64,000 bases of DNA, from NCBI GenBank assembly GCA_905233915.1, contig CAJOFM010000001.1, positions 209,492 to 273,491 on the forward strand, written 5' to 3'. This DNA comes from an uncultured Muribaculaceae bacterium (lineage in GTDB: Bacteria; Bacteroidota; Bacteroidia; Bacteroidales; Muribaculaceae). How positions within the stretch are numbered: position 1 is the stretch's first letter; each line of letters starts with the position of its first letter. Positions 23,558-32,281 of the stretch are shown piece by piece. Position numbers and translations under genes: made by a program. The notes beneath the pieces were generated by a model. It saw only the letters and a list, made by a program, of their open reading frames with translations. It ran no database searches and was not told where the DNA came from.

Positions 23558-25264
23558 TTACTGGCGCATGTAGGCAGCTTGGTCGGCAGGGTTGAAGTTG
23601 CCGATGAAGCGTGCGTGGCGTGCCACCTCGGCCTCGCCCATGTTGACATAAACCTTGGCGCTGTCCATGAACAGGTCGGGCTCCTGGCTGGCGTCACCAA
23701 TGAGCAGATAGCCCATGATGATGTGACCGAGCATCTCGACCAAACGACGGGCGTGGAAGGTGATGTACTCGGGATCCTCGGCGGCCTGCACCTTAGCGAA
23801 GGTTTCCTCGTAGAGGGCGGTCATGGCCTCGAGCTTGGCCTTCATGGGAGCGACGGCCTCGCTGTACTCGCGTGCGGCGTACTCCTTGATCTGGTTCAGA
23901 TAGGTGCCTGTGGTGACGTGGCGGATGGCGGCAACCACCTGCAACTGGGTCGTACCCTCATAGATGCTGGTGATGCGGGCGTCACGGTAGATGCGCTCAC
24001 AGGCGTAGTCGCGCATGAAACCGCTACCACCATGAATCTGCACGCAGTCATAGGCGTTCTGGTTACAGAACTCACTGGTCATACCCTTGGCCAGCGGCGT
24101 GAAGGCGTCGGCCAAGCGGTTGTAAGCCTTCATGGTCTTGCGCTCCTCGGGGGCGAGGGTGCGCTCGCGGCTGATGGCCTCCATCGACTTGTACATGTCC
24201 ACAAAACGGGTGCACTCATACAGCAGGGTGCGCGAAGCGTCGAGCTTGGCCTTGATGTTGGCAATCATCTCGCTCACGGCGGGGAAATTGATGATGGCCT
24301 TGCCGAACTGCTCACGGCTGCGGGCATAGGCGATAGCCTCCTGATAGGCGGCCTCGCTCACGCCAACGCTCTGGGCAGCGATGCCCAAGCGGGCACCGTT
24401 CATCAGCGACATCACATACTTGATGAGACCCAGCTTGCGATCACCGCACAGCTCGGCCTTGGCATTCTTGAACACGAGTTCGCACGTGGGACTGCCATGG
24501 ATACCCATCTTGTCCTCGATGCGGCGCACGGTCATGCCGCCGTCGCGCTTGTCATAGATGAACATCGACAGGCCACGGCCGTCACGGGTGCCTTCCTCAC
24601 TGCGGGCGAGCACGAGCGAGATGTCGCCGTCGCCGTTGGTGATGAAGCGCTTCACGCCGTTCAGGCGCCATGTGCCGTCCTCGTCCTGGGTAGCCTTGAG
24701 CATTACCGACTGCAGGTCGCTACCGGCATCGGGCTCGGTCAAGTCCATCGCCAGGGTCTCGCCCTTGCAGGTGCGGGGCAGGAAACGCTCCTTCTGATCC
24801 TCGCTGGCAAACTCGTTGATGGTCTCGGCACAGTCCTGCAGACCCCACACGTTCACGAAGCCCGCATCAGCACGGCTCACCATGTCGGCAGCCATGATAT
24901 AGGGAATCGACGACATGTTCAGGCCACCATACTGGCGGGGCAAGGTAATGCCCATCAGTCCAGCCTGGTTCAGGGCCTTGAGGTTTTGCTCAGTGCCCTT
25001 GGCATAGCGCACGCGGCCGTTCTCGTGATGGGGACCCTCCAGGTCAACATCCTTGGCATTGGGGGCGATGATGTCACCGCACACCTCGCCGATGATGTCC
25101 AGCACGCGCTCGTAAGAATCCATCGCATCCTCGAAGTCGAGGGGCGCATAGTCGAATTTCTCGCTCTGGGTATAATCGCGCTCGCGCAGTGCGACGATCT
25201 GCTTCATCAACGGGTGACGCAGGTGGTACTGGAGCGCTTTATTGTCGGAATAAAAGTTAGCCAT
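23558..25264 (-). CDS. Acyl-CoA dehydrogenase
   Basis: 568 residues, longer than classic 380-residue enzymes because of extra N-terminal residues and a C-terminal helical domain (about 450-568), as in the Bacteroidetes and VLCAD-like group. FAD-binding (MDLTEPDAGSD, about 173) and acyl-binding parts are intact. The catalytic glutamate is in ITSIYEGTTQLQ (about 428-439). It oxidises an acyl-CoA to the 2-enoyl-CoA and hands electrons to ETF, whose two subunits are encoded just upstream. The acyl substrate is not decided by sequence. Confidence 0.92.
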   Translation of the reverse strand: MANFYSDNKALQYHLRHPLMKQIVALRERDYTQSEKFDYAPLDFEDAMDSYERVLDIIGEVCGDIIAPNAKDVDLEGPHHENGRVRYAKGTEQNLKALNQAGLMGITLPRQYGGLNMSSIPYIMAADMVSRADAGFVNVWGLQDCAETINEFASEDQKERFLPRTCKGETLAMDLTEPDAGSDLQSVMLKATQDEDGTWRLNGVKRFITNGDGDISLVLARSEEGTRDGRGLSMFIYDKRDGGMTVRRIEDKMGIHGSPTCELVFKNAKAELCGDRKLGLIKYVMSLMNGARLGIAAQSVGVSEAAYQEAIAYARSREQFGKAIINFPAVSEMIANIKAKLDASRTLLYECTRFVDMYKSMEAISRERTLAPEERKTMKAYNRLADAFTPLAKGMTSEFCNQNAYDCVQIHGGSGFMRDYACERIYRDARITSIYEGTTQLQVVAAIRHVTTGTYLNQIKEYAAREYSEAVAPMKAKLEAMTALYEETFAKVQAAEDPEYITFHARRLVEMLGHIIMGYLLIGDASQEPDLFMDSAKVYVNMGEAEVARHARFIGNFNPADQAAYMRQ

Positions 25265-25265
25265 A

Positions 25266-25349
25266 TTTCAGTTCTCAGTTTTCAGTTTTTAGTCTTCAGT
25301 TTTCTGTTGAATGCGAATGCCGCTGACAACTGACAACTGAAGACTGAAA
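25266..25349 (-). repeat. Heptad foldback element between etfA and the acyl-CoA dehydrogenase gene
   Basis: Six 7-mers like TTTCAGT (25266-25307), a centre TGAATGCGAATGCCGCTGACA, then three complementary 7-mers like ACTGACA/ACTGAAG/ACTGAAA (25329-25349). Arms 25286-25308 and 25328-25350 can pair along about 23 bp. It starts a few bases after the etfA stop. Confidence 0.9.
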
Positions 25350-25354
25350 GCCTA

Positions 25355-26383
25355 TTATTTTGAATTCTTCTTGTAGTGCTTGATGAGACGGGGAATCACG
25401 TCCTCGACGCTGCCCGTGATCACGTAGTCGGCGATCGCGTTGATGGGAGCCTCGGGGTCGGTGTTGATGCTGATGATGATGGAGCTCTCGTTCATACCGG
25501 CGATGTGCTGGATCTGACCCGAGATACCACAAGCGATGTAGAGCTTGGGACGTACGGTGACACCCGTCTGGCCAATCTGGCGGTCATGGTCGGTGAAACC
25601 GGCATCCACGGCAGCGCGCGATGCACCCACTTCACCACCGAGCACGTCGGCCAACTCGAACAACATGTCAAAGTTCTCCTTGCTGCCCATGCCGTAGCCA
25701 CCAGCCACGATGATATGGGCGCCCTTGATGTTGACCTTGCTCTGCTCAATCTCACGATCGATAATCTTCACCACGAGGCTGGCGGGGTCGATGTACTTGT
25801 CGGGGTCAAGGTTGATGACCTCACCCTTGTAGTTAGCATCGAAAATCTCCTTCTTCATCACGCCCTCGCGCACGGTAGCCATCTGGGGACGGCATTCGGG
25901 GTTGACGATGGTGGCGACGATGTTGCCACCGAAGGCGGGACGGATCTGGTACAGCAGGTCCTTGTACTCCTTGCCCTTGGCTGCGTCGGTGTGGTCACCG
26001 ATTTCCAGCGAAGTGCAGTCGGCAGTCAAGCCGCTGTGCAGGCACGACGACACGCGGGGACCCAGGTCACGGCCGATGGTGGTGGCGCCCATGAGGCACA
26101 CCTGCGGCTCAATTTCCTTGAACAGGGTGGTTACCACGCTCGAGTGAGGCAGCGACGTGTAGGGGAACAGGCGCTCATCCTGCACCTTATAGACCACGTC
26201 AACGCCATAGGGGAACAACTCCTGCTCGATGCCCTCGAGCTTGTCGCCCAGCACCAGTGCCTCGAGGCGGCAACCCAGGCGGGTCGCGAGCTGGCGGCCC
26301 TTGGTCAAGAGTTCGAGGCTGACGTCGGCGATGCGGCCCTCGTCATACTCGCAATAGACTATCAGATTATTCTTGTCTTCCAT
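25355..26383 (-). CDS. etfA: Electron transfer flavoprotein, alpha subunit
   Basis: 342 residues. The C-terminal FAD-binding domain is clear: GGYGMGSKENFDML, VGASRAAVDAGF, IGQTGVTVRPKLYIACGISG (about 260-285) and SIIISINTDPEAPINAIADY. The N-terminal part is the nucleotide-fold half. With EtfB it accepts electrons from acyl-CoA dehydrogenase. Order etfB-etfA-acd in one minus-strand operon, each gap carrying a heptad foldback. Confidence 0.95.
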   Translation of the reverse strand: MEDKNNLIVYCEYDEGRIADVSLELLTKGRQLATRLGCRLEALVLGDKLEGIEQELFPYGVDVVYKVQDERLFPYTSLPHSSVVTTLFKEIEPQVCLMGATTIGRDLGPRVSSCLHSGLTADCTSLEIGDHTDAAKGKEYKDLLYQIRPAFGGNIVATIVNPECRPQMATVREGVMKKEIFDANYKGEVINLDPDKYIDPASLVVKIIDREIEQSKVNIKGAHIIVAGGYGMGSKENFDMLFELADVLGGEVGASRAAVDAGFTDHDRQIGQTGVTVRPKLYIACGISGQIQHIAGMNESSIIISINTDPEAPINAIADYVITGSVEDVIPRLIKHYKKNSK

Positions 26384-26396
26384 TTTTTCTTTTACT

Positions 26397-26483
26397 TTTT
26401 AGGTTTTAGGCTTTAGGTTTTAGGCTTTAGGGGGCGGCGGATATAAATCCTAACGCCTGATGCCTAACACCTAATGCCTAATA
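26397..26483 (-). repeat. Heptad foldback element between etfB and etfA
   Basis: Five 7-mers of TTTTAGG/CTTTAGG (26397-26431), a 17-nt centre containing GGCGGATATAAAT, then five complementary 7-mers CCTAACG/CCTGATG/CCTAACA/CCTAATG/CCTAATA (26449-26483). The two halves are symmetrical 5+5. It ends 3 bp from the etfB stop codon. Confidence 0.9.
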
Positions 26484-26486
26484 AAA

Positions 26487-27359
26487 TTATCCGATGATGT
26501 GGTCGGCGATGAGTTCTTTCACGAGGCCCTCGAGTTCGGCATCGGCAGCAGCGTCGATGCGGCGGGCTTCCTTGGCCTGGAAGGCTACGTTCACGATGGT
26601 TTTCACCTTGGTGGGCGATCCAGCCATACCGATCTGCTCGGGATCGGCCTCAATCTCCTTCACGCCCCACTCCTTGATGGCAAGGTAGGGACGAGCCTCC
26701 ATGAGCGCCTGACGGTCGGCGGGAAGGGCAGCCTTCTCGCTGGGGGTCACGGCATATTTGTACTTCTGCACCAGGCGGGCGTTGCGGGGACGGCATGCGT
26801 CGGCACTGCCGTTAACGGTCACCACGAGGGGCAGCGGGCACTCAACGGTCTCAAAGCCGCGCTCGATGCGGCGCTTGATGGTAGCCTTGCCGTCAGCGAC
26901 CTTGATGCTCTCGGCATAAGTCACCTGGGGCAGACCCAACTTCTCGGCAATCTGCGGACCCACCTGTGCGGTGTCGCCGTCGATGGCCTGACGGCCGCCA
27001 ACGATGATGTCAAACTCGCCCATGTGCCTGATGGCCTGGGCCAACGAATAGCTGGTAGCCAGCGTGTCGGCGCCACCCAGGGGGCGGTCGGTCAATACCA
27101 CGCCGTCATCACCACCACGGTACATGCTCTCGCGCACCATCTCGGCGCTGCGGGGCAGACCCATCGTCAGCAACGTGATCGTCGAGCCGGGATGGGCATC
27201 CTTGAGCTGCAACGCCTGTTCAAGGGCGTTCAGGTCCTCGGGGTTGAAAATTGCGGGCAAGGCGGCACGGTTGATGGTACCGTCCTCCTTCATCGCGTCT
27301 TTACCCACATTGCGGGTGTCTGGCACTTGCTTGGCCAAAACAATGATTCTTAAACCCAT
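26487..27359 (-). CDS. etfB: Electron transfer flavoprotein, beta subunit
   Basis: 290 residues starting MGLRIIVLAKQVPDT. Family motifs include NPEDLNALEQALQLKD (about 40-55), GGADTLATSYSLA, and GRQAIDGDTAQVGPQIAE (about 122-139, the AMP/FAD-binding region). It pairs with EtfA. Promoter TACCTTTGCGG on the minus strand at 27443-27450. Confidence 0.95.
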   Translation of the reverse strand: MGLRIIVLAKQVPDTRNVGKDAMKEDGTINRAALPAIFNPEDLNALEQALQLKDAHPGSTITLLTMGLPRSAEMVRESMYRGGDDGVVLTDRPLGGADTLATSYSLAQAIRHMGEFDIIVGGRQAIDGDTAQVGPQIAEKLGLPQVTYAESIKVADGKATIKRRIERGFETVECPLPLVVTVNGSADACRPRNARLVQKYKYAVTPSEKAALPADRQALMEARPYLAIKEWGVKEIEADPEQIGMAGSPTKVKTIVNVAFQAKEARRIDAAADAELEGLVKELIADHIIG

Positions 27360-27442
27360 GTTTATTCCTTTAAATTATAGTTATTCTATTGATATTTCTC
27401 TTATTAACAGCTACTTGCACACAAGATGCACAAAAAGCGCCG

Positions 27443-27450
27443 CAAAGGTA
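27443..27450 (-). promoter_or_regulatory. Promoter -7 box for etfB-etfA-acd
   Basis: The minus strand reads TACCTTTGCGG, about 84 bp before etfB. Confidence 0.55.
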
Positions 27451-27514
27451 CAAATTTTTCGCCAATTACCCCCTTCCCTCCCCATTAAAGTATATTAATA
27501 ATGTGAATATTCAA

Positions 27515-27543
27515 TTTGGGCCACTATTATTTTCGTACCTTTG
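27515..27543 (+). promoter_or_regulatory. Promoter of the acyl-ACP thioesterase gene
   Basis: TTTG (27515-27518) and TACCTTTG (27536-27543), 17 bp apart. Divergent from the etf promoter. Confidence 0.6.
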
Positions 27544-27575
27544 CACCCAATTTCAACATTACACTACCAGCAACC

Positions 27576-28277
27576 ATGTACACCCTGAATTACAAGGTCA
27601 CGACCAGCACTTGTGACAGCGAGGGAAAACTGAAACTCTACTCGGCCCTACAGATGATGCAGGACTGCTCCGAGATGTGGATCGACAGCGAGCCAACGGC
27701 CCGCAAGTTCTTCGCCGACAACAATATGACCCAACTGCTGGCCACACGTCAAGTCGAAGTTGTCCGTGTCCCCCGATTCAAGGAGGACTTGACGGTGACA
27801 ACTTCCATCTATGAGGTGATGCCGATGTACGGCTTCCGCAACACTTTCATCCGCGACGCACAAGGGCAACCTTGTTACCGCACATGGAGCATGGGGGCCT
27901 TTGTTGACCTTGCAACGGGCAAACTCGCGAGGCTCTCGGAGGAAACCATCGCCTCGCTCACGCTGGAGCCCAAGCAAGAGATGAATTACCGCGGCCGCCG
28001 CATCATCCTGCCCAAGCAGGAAGGTATCGTGATGGAACCCGTCACGGTCATGCGGGCCGACATCGACTACAACCGACACATGAACAACGCCAACTATGTG
28101 CGCATCGCGATGGAGCTTCTGCCCGAGGACTTTATGGTCAAAGACATGCGCGTGGAATACCGCATTCCAGCCAAACTTGGCGATCAGCTCATCCCCACCC
28201 TCTACCCCATCAATGGCGGGTTCATCATCTCGCTCGCCATTGAGGGCCATCCCAGCACCATCATCGAGTTCCTGTAA
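27576..28277 (+). CDS. Acyl-[acyl-carrier-protein] thioesterase
   Basis: 233 residues from the ATG at 27576 (MYTLNYKVTTSTCD). A double hotdog fold as in plant FatA/FatB-related bacterial thioesterases: the first hotdog has LATRQVEVVRVPRF and YRTWSMGAFVDLATGK, the second DIDYNRHMNNANYVRIAMEL with conserved Asp, Asn and His residues. It releases free fatty acids from ACP. The frame opens at 27516 but that extension overlaps the promoter. It stands divergent to the ETF/acyl-CoA dehydrogenase operon, so acyl-chain synthesis release and acyl-CoA oxidation genes are neighbours. Confidence 0.9.
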   Translation: MYTLNYKVTTSTCDSEGKLKLYSALQMMQDCSEMWIDSEPTARKFFADNNMTQLLATRQVEVVRVPRFKEDLTVTTSIYEVMPMYGFRNTFIRDAQGQPCYRTWSMGAFVDLATGKLARLSEETIASLTLEPKQEMNYRGRRIILPKQEGIVMEPVTVMRADIDYNRHMNNANYVRIAMELLPEDFMVKDMRVEYRIPAKLGDQLIPTLYPINGGFIISLAIEGHPSTIIEFL

Positions 28278-28461
28278 CCCTAATCACGTCCAGACAACCT
28301 GGGTTCAAATAACCATAGCTCAATAAAATCTGATACTTATCGAGGCGCCAACTCCCTCTTTAAGATTAAGAAGGGATGTTGAGACGTCTTGCACATCTTT
28401 TAATCTTGCAACAAATGTGAACATTTTTTGGCGAATTGTTGATTATTTCGCAGTTTTTCTA

Positions 28462-28469
28462 TAATTTTG
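28462..28469 (+). promoter_or_regulatory. Promoter -7 box for the exported-protein operon
   Basis: TAATTTTGCG, 24 bp before the ATG at 28494. Confidence 0.6.
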
Positions 28470-28493
28470 CGAATAGTTAAACAATTTAGGCTT

Positions 28494-29036
28494 ATGAAAA
28501 TTTTACTTTTAAAAATCACCATTGCAGCAAGTGTTGTGATGGCATTGTGTATCAGCAGCTTTCATGCTAATGCGACAGTCCCCGAGGGCTACAAGACCAT
28601 TCAAGTGGGAAGTTTCCAGGTGAGCATACCCGCAGAGTTTGAAAAATCAGAGGGTTGGAGCAGTGAAAGTCAAATGAGTTTTAACTCAAATGCCGTTAAC
28701 GTGAGGGATGATGGCGATGAGTACCTCTCCAGTGTCACATTCAATGTGTATGAGACTGAAGGCGATATCACCGAGTTGAACGAGTATGCTGAGAACATGA
28801 AAGGGTCCGCCATGGCCATGGAGGAGAAAGTCGAGGATCCGATTATTGAAGGCAACACTATAATCATGCGTTCGACAGTCGATTTTGATGAAGAGTACTA
28901 TTATGTCAACTGGCGCTTCGTCGTCTTCGGCCAGAACGGCAAAGTTGCCGGCGGCACCATTTCCTACCATTGCGGGGATGCCAAGTTCTATGACGGCATC
29001 GTGACCCCTATTATCCAGTCCATCGAGTTCAAGTAG
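28494..29036 (+). CDS. Exported protein of unknown function, first of a five-gene operon
   Basis: 180 residues from the ATG at 28494. A signal peptide runs to about ISSFHANA. The mature part is beta-rich and acidic (YKTIQVGSFQVSIPAEFE, YYYVNWRFVVFGQNGKVAGG, SIEFK end). The opening VGSFQVSIPAEFEKSE looks like a PsbP/DcrB-type small lipid- or cell-envelope-associated fold, but no diagnostic residue supports that. One base separates it from the next gene. Confidence 0.75.
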   Translation: MKILLLKITIAASVVMALCISSFHANATVPEGYKTIQVGSFQVSIPAEFEKSEGWSSESQMSFNSNAVNVRDDGDEYLSSVTFNVYETEGDITELNEYAENMKGSAMAMEEKVEDPIIEGNTIIMRSTVDFDEEYYYVNWRFVVFGQNGKVAGGTISYHCGDAKFYDGIVTPIIQSIEFK

Positions 29037-29037
29037 C

Positions 29038-29592
29038 ATGAGAAAACTGCTAGCCATATTGGCGTTGTGCAGCACCCTCCTGCTGTATGCCCAGGATATC
29101 AAAGTGAACACCTCCGAACGCGAGGACTACCGCTTTGAGGTATCGTTCGGCACCGACAGCGAGGGCAACATCGGGCGCGTCATCGTCAAGGGCTATACGT
29201 CCCAAAGCGACAGCCCCGTGATAGAATATGAGCACGAGCTGGTGATGAGGCTCGACAAGCTGCCCGATGCCGACGAAGCCGCAGCCTATGTGGACGACAA
29301 GACGGATATCAACTTTGACGGCATTCCCGACCTGATGTTTTTCATCGGCCGCAACGTCGTGGGACGCGTTTCGGAGTACTACGCCGGCTATATCTGGGAC
29401 GACGAGTACAAGAGCTTTGCCCTGATTCCAGGCTTTGACGATTTAAGCAATCCCGTTGTGCATCCCGACTCCCAGACAATCACCAGTTCAGCCCGCACCG
29501 ATGCGATAGAAATCACCAAATGGACATATGTGTTGGATGGCGGGCTCCTCGAATTAATTGACGAAACCACAGATACTTTTGGTCATGAATAA
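29038..29592 (+). CDS. Exported protein with an FG-GAP/EF-hand-like segment
   Basis: 184 residues with a signal peptide (LLAILALCSTLLLYAQ). The motif DDKTDINFDGIPDLMFFIG (about 81-99) has the DxNxDGxxDL calcium loop often seen in FG-GAP-like beta-propeller and XAC2610-type proteins. The rest is beta-rich. Its stop overlaps the next start (ATGAATAA). Function unknown. Confidence 0.75.
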   Translation: MRKLLAILALCSTLLLYAQDIKVNTSEREDYRFEVSFGTDSEGNIGRVIVKGYTSQSDSPVIEYEHELVMRLDKLPDADEAAAYVDDKTDINFDGIPDLMFFIGRNVVGRVSEYYAGYIWDDEYKSFALIPGFDDLSNPVVHPDSQTITSSARTDAIEITKWTYVLDGGLLELIDETTDTFGHE

Positions 29593-31039
29593 GACACTAT
29601 TTTTCACCTTGATTTTTGCCTGCAGCATGCTTTCCATGACGGCAGGCAACGACCCGAGCAAGAAGAGTGAGGCCACTCTCCCACCCATGTTCCTGCTCGG
29701 CACCAACGACAACATGATGCAGATGGTGTATTGGTGCAGCCTCAAAGAGCCCCAGCGGGACGAGGATTATGCCGAGGAATATGATGCTTGGCACCAGGAA
29801 TGGGCACTTCAAGACCTGTTTCGCCGCAATGCATCCAAGTACACCAAACTGATGGTTGACGACACCAAGACCGTGGATGCGAAATATGTGGATGAGATTC
29901 TGCTCAACCCCGACGGAGAGGAGATATACGCGGGCGAATTGCACGGCTTGCCCGACATCCCCTCAGCCGGTGCCCGATTTGCCATCTCGGGCCAACCCAA
30001 ATTGAATGAGGAAGAAATACCTGGCATTATCATCGTTACCGACGACTATCTAGCCACTCGCAAGCCGCTGACAATCAAGCCAATCGAGTTGGGCGAGGAC
30101 GAAAGCGAGAAGTTGCTGCCTCCTGCCGTCCTCACACCGATGGAAGAAAAATATGGCATGACGGTTTCAGATGCCACTCAAAGCTGCATTATCGGTGACC
30201 GTTACCTCTATGGCGTATTACAATTCGATGGTGTATACCGGAATGCGAAAACGAAGCGTGACCCGGACCAGTTGTCGTCACTGGCGCTGGAAATCATCGT
30301 CGACGGCGACAAAATCTATGACTATCCCGTCGAAGGGTATTATGACCTTGATTTTGGCCCCACATGGAATGCCGATGACGGCGGCACCTACTTCCCCAGC
30401 CGCATCGCGGCGGCATTTGAAGGTCCTCAAGGATTGGAACTTTGCTATGTGCACAGTGCCCCCGAGAGTGCCACCACAGGCATCATGACCATCAACAACG
30501 GCGAACTCAACCTCCAGCAATATGGCGTTTACCATGTCTTGTTCGACGAGAACAAGCCCGTATGGAAGAAAGACATCGAGGAGATGAGGAGAATCTTTGT
30601 TGCCGACAATCCGGGTGAGAATGAGTCCGTGAAGCTGACCAAGTGGGCCCACGTGTTTATCGACTATGAAGGCGAGCAGATCTGGATCAGCGACGAGGCC
30701 GAGGAAAACGGTGCATTCTTCAACCGCAAGGATGGCAAGTTTGAGCTCATTGGCACCGTGAGAGGCAATTTCAAGCCCTCGTTCCCTGAAAGCCGAAACG
30801 GCAACCATTACCTGGTGATCTCAGGACCCGCCGGAGGCCCGTCCTATTATACCGAAATCTACAAGTTTAAAAACGGCAATGTGATTGAGAGATTCAACGG
30901 CCTGGAGGTCTATGGCGAACTTGACGGCTGCGCCCTCAACGGCAAGGAAATCAGCGTTGAGCAAGGCAAGGCCTACATGAAGGAACTCCCCGAAGCCACC
31001 GAGCCCTACATCTTTTGGACAGAAATCAACGAAAAATGA
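29585..31039 (+). CDS. Large exported protein of unknown function
   Basis: 484 residues from the ATG at 29585, overlapping the gene before by 8 bp. A signal peptide ends near SMTAGND. No family motif recognised. There is a WHQEWALQDLFRRNASKY helix (about 75-92) and a long beta-rich remainder with frequent aspartate/glycine turns (YPVEGYYDLDFGPTWNADDGG). A few cysteines are unpaired by eye. The frame extends upstream to 29558 but the signal peptide fixes the start. Confidence 0.72.
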   Translation: MNKTLFFTLIFACSMLSMTAGNDPSKKSEATLPPMFLLGTNDNMMQMVYWCSLKEPQRDEDYAEEYDAWHQEWALQDLFRRNASKYTKLMVDDTKTVDAKYVDEILLNPDGEEIYAGELHGLPDIPSAGARFAISGQPKLNEEEIPGIIIVTDDYLATRKPLTIKPIELGEDESEKLLPPAVLTPMEEKYGMTVSDATQSCIIGDRYLYGVLQFDGVYRNAKTKRDPDQLSSLALEIIVDGDKIYDYPVEGYYDLDFGPTWNADDGGTYFPSRIAAAFEGPQGLELCYVHSAPESATTGIMTINNGELNLQQYGVYHVLFDENKPVWKKDIEEMRRIFVADNPGENESVKLTKWAHVFIDYEGEQIWISDEAEENGAFFNRKDGKFELIGTVRGNFKPSFPESRNGNHYLVISGPAGGPSYYTEIYKFKNGNVIERFNGLEVYGELDGCALNGKEISVEQGKAYMKELPEATEPYIFWTEINEK

Positions 31040-31049
31040 CGACTGAGCG

Positions 31050-32249
31050 ATGAGAAAAGCAATCACACTCTTCTGCTGCTGGGTGCTGGCGTTGGGCGCC
31101 AACGTCATGGGCGCTAACATCCTGCCACTCAGTGCTATCGATGGCAACTGGATGAGCAAGCCCATTCCAGTGCAGGCTAGCGACGGTACAGCCGATGTGA
31201 TGACGCTGCTGAAGGCTTTTCATGCCACCTGGCCCACCAGAAGCGTACAGGCGATCATAGACGCAGCGGGCAATAACAGCTTTTATCAGCATGATGAATC
31301 GACCATGCCTCCTGGGTGCAACGGCATAGTGTATGTGGACTGTGAGGACTTTAACTGGGCCTATTTCCGTCACACCGAGGGAGCGACCCAAGACGCCGAA
31401 GCCCGCGCCTGTGCATGCGATAACGGGCACACGCTGTTCGTCATTACTTTTGCTGGAGCCGATGGCGAGGTCCAGCCTTTCTGCTGCTTCTACGACTACG
31501 ATCCCGCGAACCGGGTGATGAAGCCCGAAGAGCCGCCCTTCAAGGGCATGCCGCGCAAATGGAATAATTCCAAACTACGCTATCATCTGGGATTCGAGTA
31601 TGACCAGACCGTCATTGTGGAAGAAACGTCCCCTGCCGGAGAGAATTGGTACCACAAGTATGTATTTACCGGCATGGTCCATGTGTATGACCACTCCAGC
31701 GCCGTGGCCTTTGAGGACATGGACGAGGAGGATATAGAGGTGAGGTTGCCTGACGAGGCCGAATTGAAAGACCAGGACGAGGACAGGGAACTGTATGTGA
31801 ACGTCGACGGCGTGGGGTCAGAGAACGGCCAGTATTCGGTGTGGATGCGTGACAAGAACACGGGATGCGTGACCTACGTCTTTGCCACCGAGAACACCGC
31901 CGCGCCCCGTTGGGACCAGATGCAAGACGGCAACGGCATCAAGGTCCCGATTGACCTGATTGCCGCCGGTAACTGCTTTACCGCCCTGTTTATTCCATGG
32001 GATGCCGACAAAATCTTTGTCGAGGGCTGTCCCGACGACCGCAACGTCTGGTCCTATGTCATCGACATCAAGACCCGGGAAGCCATCCAGCTGCCCACCA
32101 ACGAGGGTTTGATTGCCCTTGACAACGGGTCAAAGACCCTGCACATGAGCAACTACCAGTATCACCCCGAAGGCGGCAGATACTCGGTGGAGCGCGTCTA
32201 TACCATCGACGGCCGATTCACTGGAAAGGAATACCGGATTGCCGATTAA
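31050..32249 (+). CDS. Exported protein of unknown function
   Basis: 399 residues. The signal peptide (AITLFCCWVLALGANVMGA) leads into a conserved-looking opening ILPLSAIDGNWMSKPIP. A cysteine-rich stretch ACACDNGH...FCCFYDYDP (about 120-155) and a very acidic patch (FEDMDEEDIEVRLPDEAELKD, about 222-242) stand out. It starts 10 bp after the preceding gene. No fold recognised. Confidence 0.72.
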   Translation: MRKAITLFCCWVLALGANVMGANILPLSAIDGNWMSKPIPVQASDGTADVMTLLKAFHATWPTRSVQAIIDAAGNNSFYQHDESTMPPGCNGIVYVDCEDFNWAYFRHTEGATQDAEARACACDNGHTLFVITFAGADGEVQPFCCFYDYDPANRVMKPEEPPFKGMPRKWNNSKLRYHLGFEYDQTVIVEETSPAGENWYHKYVFTGMVHVYDHSSAVAFEDMDEEDIEVRLPDEAELKDQDEDRELYVNVDGVGSENGQYSVWMRDKNTGCVTYVFATENTAAPRWDQMQDGNGIKVPIDLIAAGNCFTALFIPWDADKIFVEGCPDDRNVWSYVIDIKTREAIQLPTNEGLIALDNGSKTLHMSNYQYHPEGGRYSVERVYTIDGRFTGKEYRIAD

Positions 32250-32281
32250 CAGAGAACTAACACAACAACAACCATTATCCA

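Noticed and set aside
23579-25333. 584-codon plus-strand open frame opposite the acyl-CoA dehydrogenase
   Set aside because: It is antisense to a clear enzyme gene; composition (His/Val/Leu-rich, no domains) reflects the codon usage of the sense gene. Similar long antisense frames opposite etfA, susD, the amylase and the GH13 gene are rejected for the same reason.
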